Positions 1-12,500 of a DNA stretch of 64,000 bases are shown here, piece after piece. Position numbers and translations under genes: made by a program. Within the stretch, counting starts at the first letter, position 1; each line of letters begins with the position of its first letter. This DNA comes from Strongyloides papillosus. Lineage: Eukaryota > Nematoda > Chromadorea > Rhabditida > Strongyloididae. The DNA lies in contig SRSI01000003.1 of assembly GCA_005656395.1 (NCBI GenBank), positions 310,001 through 374,000 of the forward strand. The letters are read 5' to 3'. The notes beneath the pieces are model-generated. The model made no database searches. It was given only the letters and a program-made list of their open reading frames with translations, and was not told the origin of the DNA.

Positions 1-159
1 AAAGATCAAGTCAAAAAGTAATGTCAAATGTATTAGAACTATGACTATATGATAAAAAAATAAACTCTAAAATGTCTCTAAATGACTAAAGAATGTATAA
101 ATTTATCTTACAATTACTAATTTTTATGAAGCAGATAAAACTTTAGTCAATTTTTATTT

Positions 160-1925
160 TTAAAAATAGTATATTAAATTTTATAAATATTTTTAAAATC
201 ATTATTGTAAAATGTAATATTCTATTATGTGTAAGGTATTTTTGAAATATAATGTTTGTAGATTTGATTTATTCCTATAATTTTTTAAAGTAACTTTATA
301 TGGCAAAAAATATAAACTAATGATTTTTTCTACAACAAATAAGTATTAATGCAGATTATCGTATATTTAAAATATTTCTATTGATAACTTTATCTTCTTA
401 TATCTATAGTAATATTTATTAATTTAAAATAACAAAAATTCCATATTTCAACAATAACTATTATCATAAATGTTTTATCAAACTGAAGAACAATTTTAAA
501 AACAATATCTTCTACCAGGTAATTATGAAATCTCAACAATATAGAATACTTTTCCTACCATAACAAAGAAATGTACCTAAAACATGTTAATTTGTTTTTA
601 ACGAAATCAAAAATAGCTACTGAAAAAAATAAAAAAAAATTCCATTAAAGTTAAACGGTTTTTGTTTTGCTGCTGTACATCCGATTTTATGTCGTTCCAG
701 AATTCAGTATAACTTAAAAATTCTGAAAGTACACTTTTATATTTTAGTTCAAAATAAATTTTGTGAAGCAGATGCCTGTTTTAATTTTCAAATATTATTC
801 CAGATGTTTCAGAAGCTGCTGAAAATGTTCAAAAGAATAAATAATACTTTCATTGTCCTTATAATCTATAAATAAACCGTTATTCTTTACCGTTATATAA
901 GATTATTAGATGCTTATGGAGAAAAAACAATTTATGCCATAATTTTATCTTATATCGTTACTAAGATAAGGGTTTTTCAATAAATGAAAATTGTAATATA
1001 CAAGAGTGATTTAATGAAAAGAAATAATTTAAAGTACTTAGAGATGAAAAATGCATAAATTTTAACGAAATTCAAATTATATTAAAACTTCACAAATTTC
1101 GTATATCTATAATAAAAATAAACAAGAAAAAAACTTTGTTAACCGATTTTTGTGATCAAATAGTCATTGAATGTGTATTTTTTCAAGTTAGAGCGAGAAT
1201 GAGTTACAAACGTTTCATCCATAAAAGACCATGTTTTTTTTAGAACGCATTATATTTTTGGTTACTCTTTTGTGTAGTTTAGTCGTTTAGATAATGTTTG
1301 TAAAAATAAAAAGAATTTTTTGGTTTATGAATTACTTAAAAGGTTAAGTAAGTAGTAAGAATAAAACATAATATTAAAAAGACTGTTTTAAAATTATTCG
1401 AGCTATGAACCAAAAGATGACGATCATTTTTCAAGTAAAAGGAACTGCCAATTTTTTTAATACAACTATTTTAATGAATGTCTTAATACATAAAATTTTT
1501 TTTATATGTTTTGCGGACTTGCCAAAAACAGCCCTACTGCTAGTTATAGTATCAAAAATTATTATAACGTGTACTTTTTAAAATTCCAAATGATATGTGA
1601 ATAGTTTAACAAATTTATTTTTTTATTAAATAAATTACTTTGAAGGTTGAAATTATAAAATTTGATTTAATTAAAAAGTAGACATTATATAAAAATAATT
1701 AAAGAACATATGAGATATCAAAAAAGAATTTTAACGAATTAGTTACTGTAACTAGTTAGAAATTTTTTTGTATTGAATAAACAGTAAAATAAAATTTCAT
1801 TTTTTATAACAATTTATTAACCATAATTATAAAATCAACCAATGTTAACTGTAAGTAATATATCACAACAATTATTATTAGTGTAAGACCGTGATTCTAA
1901 TTTTTATCATTTAATATTTAAAACT
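160..1925. repeat. Segmental-duplication flank, copy A
   Basis: Non-coding AT-rich DNA upstream of the first receptor gene. Long stretches align by eye with 9592-11325 (copy B), and the part up to about 1100 also aligns with 14160-15290 (copy C). Shared landmarks include a segment beginning TGTGTAAGGTATTTTT near 230, the segment around 690-850 (GTCGTTCCAGAA, then TTTAGTTCAAAATAAATTTT), and TAAGACCGTGATTCTAAT near 1884. No open frame is conserved between copies. Bases 1-159 and 1926-2437 show no gene; 2286-2287 is the empty TA site matching the MITE insertion in copy B. Confidence 0.75.
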
Positions 1926-2437
1926 AACAAGTTATAAAAAAAATTCTTTTTCTACTATAATTTTTTTAAAACTTTATATAAGCATATTCAATTAACTGCT
2001 AAATTTTAATATGCTTTTTATAAATTATTATGATATTTGATTTTTGAGATACTTACATAATGTTAAGAAAATTCTGACGAAAATGGTAATACATCGAAAG
2101 AGTCTTAAGTTTGTTTCCTTTTAAATATCTAAAGAAGAAAGTATAAATATTTATTAAAAATAGATATTTTATGATTTTAAATAAATAGAAAATTTTTTTA
2201 TTGTTAAAATATATTAAATTTAGACATTAATTTTACAAATAATTAACTAATTAAAAGATATTATCTACAATAACGTACTATTAAATATAATAATTTTTTT
2301 TAACAAATATTTGGAAATATTTAATTACTTAAACGTAATATTCTGATAGTATTTAAATGATTAAACGTAAGCAATAAAATATATTTTATTAAATGAATGG
2401 TTACATTAAGAAAATACTTTTACTTATAGTATAAAAT

Positions 2438-3550
2438 ATGGATAATAAGAAGAATAACAATTCAGCATACATAAATACTGCTAATTTTACTAATGCTGAG
2501 ACGTCTGAATTTTACAAAGAATTCATTTCAGATTTTCCAAATTTTTTAGTAAGACTAAAACAATCTGATATAGGAATTGTCCATCTGGCTCTATCTGTTT
2601 CTTTTTTTATTTTTCAACTTCTAATATTTACAGTAAGTTTTACAATGTTATTTATATATATTTAAAAAATTAAATTTTAGAGTTTCCTTAACAAAAAAGA
2701 ACTCTTTAAAAAAACATGTTTCCATATTATTTTTCACCATGGAGTTTTGTCATGTATTCAACAGATTTGTCATATTATAACCGCAATATTTACAATATTA
2801 AATATTGAAGACATAGATCCTTTATTTGCAGTAATTGGAGCATTATTATACTCCACATACATTGGAAGTGTATTGTTTATCTTACTCTTAACATTAAATC
2901 GTTTGGATATTATGTATAATATAAGTAAATTTCATGTAAAACAAAAAGAGAAATTTGATGTTATTGGTATCATTATTCTTTATTGTTGTACAGTAGGATT
3001 ATTTGTATTTTATATTACACCGAGATTTAATGTGACTTTTGATTACCTTACATTTCAATGGGAATATGTACGTCTTTTTGGTCTTGAAATAGGTTTCGAA
3101 GTAAAAAACAAAACAGTATTTATATCTTTAGGAATATCATTTGTTTTACAAATGTGTATAATTGGTAAAGTATTTTCACTTCGTTGTTACACCCAAAAAA
3201 AAGCAATATTTGTTGCTGAAGATATTAAAATTGTGATTCATGTATTTTTGTGTTTTGTAACAACAGTATTTCTAGAATTAATATGGGACGGGATGTTTTT
3301 TGAACTTGCAACAGATGGAATTGGAGTAATTGTACCACAAATTTTATATATATTTAGCTCTGTTTCAAATAGTATTTTTGTTTTATTTTTTGTAGAGTAA
3401 GTTAGATAAATTGTTTTGTTAAATCTATTATTTTTAAGAGAAATTCGTGACAATGTCATATTCTTTAAATATTGTAAAAGGAATAAAAAGATTAAATCAA
3501 AAATTTCCGTTTTAAAAGCTAGAAGAATCACAACTGAGAAAAATATTTAG
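2438..3550 (+). CDS. Serpentine chemoreceptor-like 7TM protein, copy A
   Basis: Three exons by splice signals: 2438-2632 (65 codons), 2681-3396 and 3439-3550, with introns of 48 and 42 nt, GTAAG donors and TTTTAG/TTTAAG acceptors. The product is about 340 residues with at least six strongly hydrophobic segments, an N-glycosylation-rich N-terminus and a basic C-terminal tail. An asparagine-arginine-like turn after the third hydrophobic segment (LLLTLNR) recalls nematode Srx/Srt chemoreceptors; the exact class is uncertain. Such receptors sit in the membrane of chemosensory cilia in characterised worms. Its close paralogue is at 12979-14081. The last few codons and the TAG stop fall in the LTR of the adjacent retrotransposon, so the native C-terminus has been replaced. 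Confidence 0.8.
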
Positions 3551-4169
3551 AGTATTTTGTTAGTGACCTTCCCAGTAGATAAATGAATTCTTTTATTTTT
3601 CACACAAACAAATTACAACTTTAATAAATTTTAATAAATGGCCACCTAGAGATACTAAATTAACTTAACTAACTTATTAACTTACTTATTAAAAACCTAT
3701 GTGTTAAACATTACACGCGTAATGTATCAAACTTAAATGTAATCAAAATTAAAATTATATAAATAAGATTGTTTCAATAAAATAGTCATAATAAACCCAA
3801 GCTGAGTTGAGGTAAGTGGCTCTTTTATATAATGTTTTATTGTATATTTTTTAGTTTTATAATTTACAAATAAATTTACGTTAAAATTGTTTAGTAATTT
3901 ATAATACTATGATCTCTTAAACATCTTCCAGAGATCCTTTACTTTTCTTCAGTTCCAATACCCCTAGTGGACTAAAATTACAATAAGTTAATAAATATAT
4001 AAAAAAATAAAATAAAATATACGATACATAAGATTTTTTCTACTCATACAATAAATTCAATTAAATTTTAAAATCTCATCTTCCCAAATTTGTCCATTCC
4101 TTCTTTTGTTTTAAGAGTTCATTAAGAATTTTAGCACGAAAACAAAATTTGAATTACAATTAATTTACT
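3538..4169 (-). repeat. LTR at the 3' end of the minus-strand element
   Basis: Matches 9180-9591 from the GAAAAATATTTA start to the ACAATTAATTTACT end, with the shared block ATGATCTCTTAAACA. It carries about 205 bp (roughly 3690-3905) that the other LTR lacks, from either an insertion here or a deletion there. Boundaries are by visual similarity. Between this LTR and integrase (4170-4262) there is only short non-coding sequence. Confidence 0.8.
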
Positions 4170-4262
4170 CGTCCATGGCATTTAAAATTTTGTTTTGGTA
4201 GACTTTCTTACAATCAGACTTATGAACAATTAGACACCTACCTTTTGTACCTTTATGTACCT

Positions 4263-5921
4263 TCAACTTAGAAACAAATCTTCAAAAACTTTGTAACCTC
4301 CTATGAATGAGCTTTGGAATTTATGAGGAATTATCTTCTCATCCTTATTCGGTGGTCTTCTAATACATACTTCTTCTTCTTTTTCAAAACTAGGAAAGTC
4401 TTTTCCACCGTTTTTCTTATTTTCTTTATCTCTACATTCAACAATAGTATCCTCAATATGTTTATACGCCTTCAAAGCATTTTTTGTTAACTCCCAACGA
4501 TCTACATCTTTATCAAACAATGAATTGTGTTGTTTCCCTAACATAACGTGTGATGGTGTTCTACATGATCGTCCGTAGAAAACTTCATAAGGTGTGCATT
4601 TTAATGTACCATGCATCATTGTATTGTGAAAATATGTCATTGGCAATAAAAGTTCATCCCAATCTTGAGCAGTTTCCTTCGTTATTAATTTCGTGCAAAT
4701 ATTATGAAGTTGTCTGAACGCTCTCTCTATAAGCACATTTGCCTTCTTATAATATGGAGTGCCAGTGGCTTGTTTTATGTTCAACATTTGATATAAACTA
4801 GTCAATTTATTATTTACCAATGATTTAGCATTATCATTAGGAATCTCTTCTGGAATACCATGACGAAAAAACAGTTTCTTAAATAAATTATTGACTATAC
4901 TAGTATACGTTAAATCTTTCAATCCTGTCATTATTAAAAACCTTGAAAAATTATCTATAATTCCTAGTACCTAACGGTTTCCTGTATGACTAATGACATT
5001 CATTGGTCCGCAAACATCAATCGAAATGCTTTGCATTGGTCGTAAAAATATTACTGATTTTTGATTATAATTTTTTGAACGAATATCATTTCCTAACATA
5101 CACTCTCTACATCGTTCTACATGAAGTTGAATATCCATAAACATATTTTTCCAGAAACATACATCTTTTAACCGTCTGAATATTTTTTCAGCATTGTAAT
5201 GACCACTTAAATTATGAGCGATATTTAACACTGTTCCAATCTTAGAATTTGGAACCATTATCACATATCCCATTCTAGTTAAATCTTCGATCATAATTTG
5301 ATTGTTCAATTCAATTATCTTTCTTTTGTCATAAATCTTTTCCTCAAAAGCTTCTTTTATGAATGGGTCACTTAATTGTTTTTCCATCGTTATCTTATCA
5401 AAATTTTCTTCACTACCAAAATATAATTTTTGTAGTAATGGTATGTCATCGTCTATTTTATTCAGAGCTTGTTCCTTATTACTTGGTTCAACATCTTCCT
5501 CGTCTGAAGAATCATCTATCTCCTCTATTTCTCCTGTTAAGACTTTAAAGCAGTTTACCATTTTACGTTTTTCATCTTCAAGCTTTTTCTCCCTTTTCCA
5601 TAACTCATCAAATCTCATTTTTTGTAAGAATATTAGTTCTTTTTCTTCATCATCACTTTGTAACTTATTTAAATTTGAAGAATCTTTCAAAATTTCCTCC
5701 GGATCTAACTTAGATAAGTCATCTGGTATAATATTGTCTTTTCCCTTAATGTACTCAAAACGATAATTCATCTCTTGTAATGGTATCATTAATTCCGCAA
5801 ACTTAGCATCATTATTTTTCCTCAACAACCTTTTTATTGGTAAGTGAATTGATCTAATTATCAATTCACTTCCTAACAATACATGGCGATAATGTGATAC
5901 TGCTTTACTTATTGATATCAT
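4263..5921 (-). pseudogene. Integrase region of the Ty3/gypsy-like pol
   Basis: Two in-frame open stretches (5921-4971 and 4931-4263) separated by a TAG at 4971. The first carries the end of the RNase H connection (KGKDNIIPDDLSKL), an acidic linker, and an integrase zinc-binding region with HNLSGHYNAEK and a CRECMLG cysteine pair. It reaches the first catalytic aspartate (SIDVCGPM). The second carries the region of the second aspartate (GIPEEIPNDNAKSL) and the glutamate helix (VLIERAFRQLHN). The C-terminal part keeps a basic chromatin-facing domain. In intact relatives this enzyme inserts the cDNA into host DNA; here it is broken. Confidence 0.85.
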
Positions 5922-6956
5922 CTCTAAAAATGTTGGGGTTCTTCCTCTCTTTGATTTAGATAAACGATAACTTCAAAAACTTGTTGGTACTTCATTTCCC
6001 TCATTATCATATTGCCTTAACATAGCTCCTAGTCCGGTTGAACTCGCGTCACAAGTAAGGTAAAAAGGTTTATTTCTATCTGCTTTGTTTAATATTTTAG
6101 GATTACCAATCAATTCACGTAATTTTTAAAATGCATCTTCAGCTTCAGGAGTCATTTCAAATCGACTTTTTTTCCTGGTTAAAGATAACAACGGCGCTAC
6201 TATTGAAGAAAAATTTGGTACAAATCGTCAAAAGAAATTTCCAGATTGAGTGAAAGATTTCACTTATCTTTTTGATGAAGGTAGTTTTCTTTGTAAAAAA
6301 TTCAAACGATTGTCTAAAGATGGACAACTTCCATTTTTATTTATTTCATGACCAACAAACTTTATCATTTTCCCACCTATTCTGCTTTTCTCTAAATTTA
6401 TTTTTAAGCCTAGACTGGAAAATTCATGCAACAAATTTTTAACAGCATTTAAGTGTGTAGAAACATCTCCTCTCGTGAAAACTATAAAATCGTCTATAAA
6501 TGCTCTACAACTTTCAACTTTATGACATATGGTATCAGCAATCTTTTGGAATTCACAAGCTCAATTTTTAGCACCTTGAACTAGTCTTAAGAAACAATAG
6601 CTACCGGAATCTGTAAATATACCCATATATTGTTGTGATTGAACTTGGAGACTTCTTTGGAAATATGCGGTATTCATATCAATTACACTATAAAAATCAT
6701 GACCAACTGTTTCATCAACTAAATCTTCAATTAACGGTGTTGGATATTTCGCTGGAATCGTTATCTCATTTATCGCTCTCAAATCATCACATATTCTACG
6801 TTTAGTTGGATTGTTAGGTTTCTTTAAAGCTAACACAGGGTGCAAGAAGTTTGTATTCATTTTCTTAATAATTTTATTCTCAATTAAACGTTGTATATAA
6901 TTTTCAATAATTGTTTTATCACATTCAGGCGTTCTATATCTCGGATATTTTGATAA
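5922..6956 (-). pseudogene. Reverse transcriptase / RNase H region
   Basis: Same frame as the flanking parts, interrupted by stops at 6561, 6264, 6228, 6126 and 5973. RT hallmarks are RRICDDLRAIN and the first catalytic aspartate in DFYSVIDMNTAYF within 6561-6860, and the second pair as FIDDFIVF (FIDD encoded at 6489-6500). The RNase H start is visible around 5980-6075 as LTCDASSTGLGAML. The family makes element cDNA from RNA. Stops outnumber frameshifts (none seen here). Family identity is sure; activity is ruled out by the breaks. Confidence 0.85.
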
Positions 6957-8282
6957 CTATTGGGAAGTAACTAAAATTGGACCAGATTCAAGTTTTCCTT
7001 TAACACAATCTAACTCATGTTTACATATAACTTCTGGATAACTATTCTTTAATTCTTGTTTCAATTCTTCTTCTTCTGGAGAAATTTGTTCACAAATGAC
7101 ATTAACTATGGGTGTGTTTTTCATATTCTCACATCTCAATTTCATAGGTTGATTATTAATAATAATTTTCTCCTTTTTCATATCTACCATTAAAATAACT
7201 TTACTTAAAATATCATTACCCAATATAACGTCATAGTCTTTTGAAGTAAAATTTTCATTAGCTACATACATTTTCATTTTGAATTTATCATCATGTCCTA
7301 TCGTTAAATTTTGTTCATCACGAGTTTTATAAACAAAACATTTTTCAGATCCCATTGTCTTGACTGAAATCTTCTTGTTTTCCACTGGAATGTTTAACTT
7401 ATCTCCTAATTCTTTAGATATTACAGAAATACTAGCACCTGTATCTAACATTGCCATGGCTGGAGCTTCATCTAACTTAATTGGGATAACTGGAACTTGG
7501 GGGAGTTTCTTCAATGTTGAAATATTTAAACTAGATACTTGTGGATTAGTTTTCTTTTTACATTCTTTAGCTCGATGTCCTTTTTCTCCACATTTGAAGC
7601 AATTTTCCGAAAATCCTTTTGATTTACTTTTACTACGTCTATTATCACGATTACCATAAAATGAACGATCTTTCTTAGCTTCAATGTCGATTTTCCACAA
7701 ATCTTCAGCCACTACCATTGCTAGTTCAAATGAATCACAACAACCACCATACTTTAATGTACCTCTAATTTGAGCTGGAACGAGATCCGCTAATTTATGT
7801 AACTTTTTTCTAAATCTCTCTTCCATTGAAGAATCTTTTTCAATCAAGTCAATAAACGAGTTTATTTCCTTTCCCACTTTACGTATATCTTCAATTTTAC
7901 AAATTTCTAACATATCAAGACGTGCACGGGCTGCATTACGATTCATAGCTTCTTGGAAATTGGTAGATAGGTAATTAACTAATAGATCATAACTATTTTG
8001 TAACTCTCTTCTATTGGCCACGTCTCTCGATGGATTCTTGAATAAGTGCATAATTAAAACTGGGGCTCTCAATTTTCTTGGAATGTTTCTAATATAACTA
8101 AAAGCATCAAATCTAGTTAACCATACTGAAAAAGCTTCATCTTCTCCTGTGAATTCCTCAAGATCTACAGCAACACTTAAGCCATTTATCAATTGTCGAA
8201 TTTGATTTACATCCATACCATTACCTCTATTTCCTGGATAATTTTGACCGAATTTACTCTTATTATAAGAAGAACGTTGACT
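6957..8282 (-). pseudogene. Gag capsid-nucleocapsid and protease region
   Basis: A 442-codon open stretch (ATG available at 8216). The N-terminal half resembles a retrotransposon capsid (FTGEDEAFSVWLTRFDAF). It is followed by a basic linker, one CCHC zinc knuckle (CFKCGEKGHRAKEC, spacing C-x2-C-x4-H-x4-C) and an aspartyl protease with MLDTGASISVIS and a downstream ILGNDIL flap-side motif. A TAG at 6957 separates it from RT in the same frame, so gag-PR and pol were once one continuous frame or used stop readthrough. Confidence 0.9.
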
Positions 8283-9144
8283 TCAATCACTACTAATTTC
8301 ATCATGTCTTTTCGATCTAACAGGTCCTTTATCATCATTTTGTCTATTATATCTTTCAAACAGATTTAAATTTATGTGATTGTTTCTATTTAAATTATTA
8401 GCATTATTAACTCTTTCATCATTCATATCATTAACGTTTGCATGACTTCTTGAATTCATGTAACTATTTCCTCTTTCAAATTCAGTGTATCCTCCTGAAT
8501 TGAAGTTATTGTTTCTACTATCAAAACTAGAGGCTCTTCTCGAATTTACCATCTCAATACCAGGACCTCTGTTATCATTAATGAATCCCACATCCGTTAC
8601 TCTAAGAGCTTCACGAAAGTTTAGACCAATAATCTCCCTAACGTTTATCATATTTTGTTCCCTCAAACGTGTAGCTGCGTTCATCGATTCAAAACCACTT
8701 ACATTTCAAATCACTCTCATTCCTGTAAACTCTCTAGGGCCTCCTCCTAGATTTCCACTAATCGTTTACCACCTGATTAGTAGGGTCATCTCCTACATTT
8801 CGTAAGTTGTTGACATTTGAATCCGTAAGACCTCCTCTTACAATAACTGCACGTGTAAAATCTCGCACTTCATCTCTTTCATTATTAGGAATCGGGATTA
8901 TCAGATCATTTCTCAAGTTAGGCAACTCTTCCTCGTTTACGTTTTCAATTGTTTCATTATCGTCTTGGAGAACGTTTGCATTAACCATCGGAGTACTGTC
9001 ATTATCAATTAACAGATTATGACTATCTTCATGTCGGTTTCCTCTTATTCTACCACCTTTAGTGAAATTTGGCAGAGACATTTCACCCCTGCTCCTTTGT
9101 AAATTCATCGGACCGACTACCTTATTGTTTCTAAGCTTCATCAA
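8283..9144 (-). pseudogene. Asparagine-rich N-terminal gag region
   Basis: Two open stretches, 9144-8758 and 8684-8283, in different frames, separated by a frame change near 8760 and a TGA at 8706. Composition is rich in Asn, Arg and acidic residues with low complexity and no recognised domain. Position upstream of the capsid-like region and downstream of the 5' LTR supports assignment to gag. A second TGA at 8283 separates it from the capsid stretch in frame. Confidence 0.6.
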
Positions 9145-9179
9145 TCTCTGGTTGGTTTCACTAACTTTACTTAACGACC

Positions 9180-9591
9180 AGAAAAATATTTAAAGTATTT
9201 GTTTGGTAACCTTCCCAGTTGATAAATGAACTCTTTTATTTTCACACAAATAAATTACACTTTTAATAAATGGCCACCTAGGGAAACTAAATTAACTTAA
9301 ATAATTCATTAACTTACTTATTAGAATCTATGATCTCTTAAACACCATCCAGAGATCCTTTACTTTTCCTAAGTTTCAATACTCCTAGTGGACAAAGATT
9401 AGAATAAGTTAATAAATATGTAAAATAATGCAATAAAATATACGATACATAAGATTTTTTCTACTCATATAATAAATATAATTAAATGTTAAAATCTCAT
9501 CTTCTCAAATTTATCCATTCCTTCTTTTGTTTTAAGAGTTCATTAAGAATTTTAGCACAAAAACAAAATTTGAATTACAATTAATTTACTA
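9180..9591 (-). repeat. LTR at the 5' end of the minus-strand element
   Basis: About 410 bp, matching 3538-4169 with one large gap and scattered substitutions. The short stretch 9145-9179 between it and gag would contain the primer-binding site (minus strand beginning TGGTCGTTAAG); I do not recognise the tRNA. Divergence between LTRs suggests an old insertion. Confidence 0.8.
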
Positions 9592-12500
9592 ATGTAATAT
9601 TTTTTATGTGTAAAGTATTTTTGAAATATAATATTTGTAGATTCGATTTATTTTTATAAATTTTTAAGTAACTTTAAATGGCAAAAAACGTAAACTAATA
9701 ATTTCTTCTACAAAAAATAAGTAACTGTCCAAATTATCATATATTTGAAATATTTTCATATACAACTTTTTCTTCTTATATCCACGATAATATTTACTAA
9801 ATTAAAACAACAAATATATTAATTTTTAACAATAGTTATTATCCAAAAAGGTTTATGAAACGAGAAAAATAGTTTTAAGAATGATGTCTTCTGTCAAGAC
9901 ACTGCAAAATCTTAACAAAAAAGAAATCTTTTTAGCCAGAACAGATAATTGTATTTACAACATTTAAGTTGTGTTTAACGAATCAAAAATAACAGTTGAT
10001 AAAAAAAATGAATCTGTTAAAGATAAACGTCTTTTACCGTGCTCTTGTACGTCAAATTTTACGTCGTTCTAGAAATAAGTATAAGTTAAGCATTATAAAT
10101 TTTGAAAAAACTCTTTTATGTTTTAGTTCAAAATAAATTTTTGTGAAGCAGATGCCTATTTTAATCTTCTAATATTATTCCAGCTGTTTAAAAATATGCT
10201 GAAAATGTTTAAAAGGATTAATAATACTTTCATTGTCCTTTTATATGCAAATAAATTATTATTTTTAACCTTTATATAAAAATAATAAATGCTTATGGAG
10301 AAAACAACATTTCCTACCGTAATTTTATCTAGTAGTGTTTCTAAGAAAAGAGTTTTTTAAGAAATAAAAATTTTTTTATACAAAAGTTATTATATGGAAT
10401 CAACTAATTAACAGTACTTAAAAATACGTCAATTTTAACAAAATTTTAATTATTTTAAAACTTTATACGTTTTTTATTTATATAAAAAAAGAAATAAAGA
10501 AAAAAAATTGTTCTCAGCATAACTCTTTTTAAATTAAACCGTTTTTTTTTGATTAAATAAACAAAAAATGCGTTTTTTTTTCTAACTTATGGAAATAAAT
10601 GGATTTCAAAAGTTCAAATCTAAAATTGGCCAAATTATGTTTGAAAGAAATTAATTTTTGACTTTTTTAACATAAACGTCTTCTAAAAATAACTATTTTT
10701 AATGTTAACGAAATTTTTTGGTTTATCGCTCATTTGAAAGACACAAGTAAAGAATGAGGAAAAACATAATATTAAAAAGATTTATCAAAAATTAGTCAAG
10801 TTATGAACAAAAGATTGTCGTTACTTTTTTAAATACAACTATTTTAATGATTTATTTTATAAAATTCTTTTAAAAAATATTCTTTGCGAACCAGCCGGAC
10901 CTCCTAAAAGAAGGTTTACGGATGTTCATATTATCAAAATTGTATAATGTGTACTTTTAAAAATGACGAACAATATGTGAATAATTTAGTAAATTTATTT
11001 TTTTATTAAATTAATATCTCGCTTTAAAGTTTGAAATCAAAAATATAAGTTAATTAAAAAATAGGCATTATATACAAATAATTAAGGAATATGTGGGATG
11101 TCAATAAAAAATTTTTACGAATTAGTTACTGTAACTTGTTAAAAGTTTTTTATTTTTTGAATAAAAAGTAACTTAAAACTTATTTTTCACATTTAAAAAC
11201 AATTTACTAACAATAATTATAAAAGCAACTAATGTTAACTAGAAGTAATATGTCAAAACAATTATTACTATTTGTAAGACCGTGATTCTAATATTTATCA
11301 ATTAAATTTTAATATTTAAAACTAAAAAAATTTAAAAAAGATTTTCAATTTATGATAAATGAATTATGAATTTTACTTGTGATATCATTTTATTTAAAAT
11401 ACATGCGTATTATTATATATAATGTGTTGTTTTTTAGTAAATTTTAAGGTGTTTAGTTGCTTACATTACAAAATTCTATTTTTTTTTAAACTCTATATAA
11501 GTATTTTCAATTTATTGGTAAATTTTATTATGCTTCTTAGAAACTATTACAATATTTGATAATTTAAATATATATGTAATACTAATAAAATTTAGATAAA
11601 AATAACAATGTAAAAGAAAAGAATCTTTAAGTTTGTTTCTTTTAAATAACTAAACAACAAATTATAAAAATTAATGTAGTAAAAAATAGATCTTTTATGA
11701 TTTAAAATAAATAGAGAATTTTTTATTGTTGGAATATATTAAATCTAGACACTAATTTTATAAATAATTTACCATACTGCAGCGTTAAACACTGTGTCTA
11801 ACTTAAGAAATAAATATTATATAAGAAATTTTATTGTAATGCCTTTCAGTCGTTTAGTATTTAAAATAAAAGTTAACTCATTCATTATTATTTTTATAAG
11901 ATATTGTAAACACCACACAATCAAGAGGTGTTATTTAAAATTATGTACTATTAAATACGTGGTTTGTCCCAAAAGTAATGAGAATGATTTCGTTACGACG
12001 CTCACAAGCATCGTATTAAAAAGAAGAGGATATCGTTTTGTAGAGAAAATTCTCCTCTACAAAATGGCATATATTCCACCTGATTCCAAGCTCAACAAAA
12101 TTTGTTATGTTAAAAAAGTAAACCCATGTTTGGTACCCCCGTCACGCGAAAAAATATCATTATTTTAGGTGGCAAAAATATTGAAAAAAATAGAAACAAG
12201 ACGTCGAAGATAAAAATCCTACAGGCCAATTATTATTATTATTCTACATTGAGTCACTTATCATTGCCTGTTGAAGAGTTTTAATGTTTGGCAATTATTC
12301 CCACTTTACCCCTTGTCCCCTATAGACAACCTACAACGTGTAACTTCTTTCTATCCTTCAAAATTAAAAACTATTCGAAATGATATTATTCTGAGAATTA
12401 AGAAAATGTACGATTAGCTTCAACGAGTGCTGTTAACAGTCGTACAAATCAAGAATTTGGATTGATGACAAAAATGTTTTTTTTATTTTGCTTTCGCATT

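Larger units (their letters stand above)
3538..9591 (-). mobile_element. Decayed Ty3/gypsy-like LTR retrotransposon
   Basis: Two related terminal repeats (3538-4169 and 9180-9591) enclose a minus-strand gag-protease-RT-RNase H-integrase region, the domain order of Ty3/gypsy elements. From about 8708 down to 4263 the coding region keeps one reading frame but is interrupted by nonsense codons at 8706, 8283, 6957, 6561, 6264, 6228, 6126, 5973 and 4971 (leftmost base of each). One frame change lies near 8760 in the gag region. The element is therefore not autonomous as it stands. No clear target-site duplication is visible. It separates duplication copies A and B. Confidence 0.9.

Noticed and set aside
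5359..5766. Ser-rich 135-codon plus-strand frame
   Set aside because: Antisense of the acidic linker in the integrase region of the first retroelement.
11794..12168. 124-codon plus-strand open stretch
   Set aside because: More than half lies in the left arm of the MITE, it has no ATG at its start and shows no protein features.
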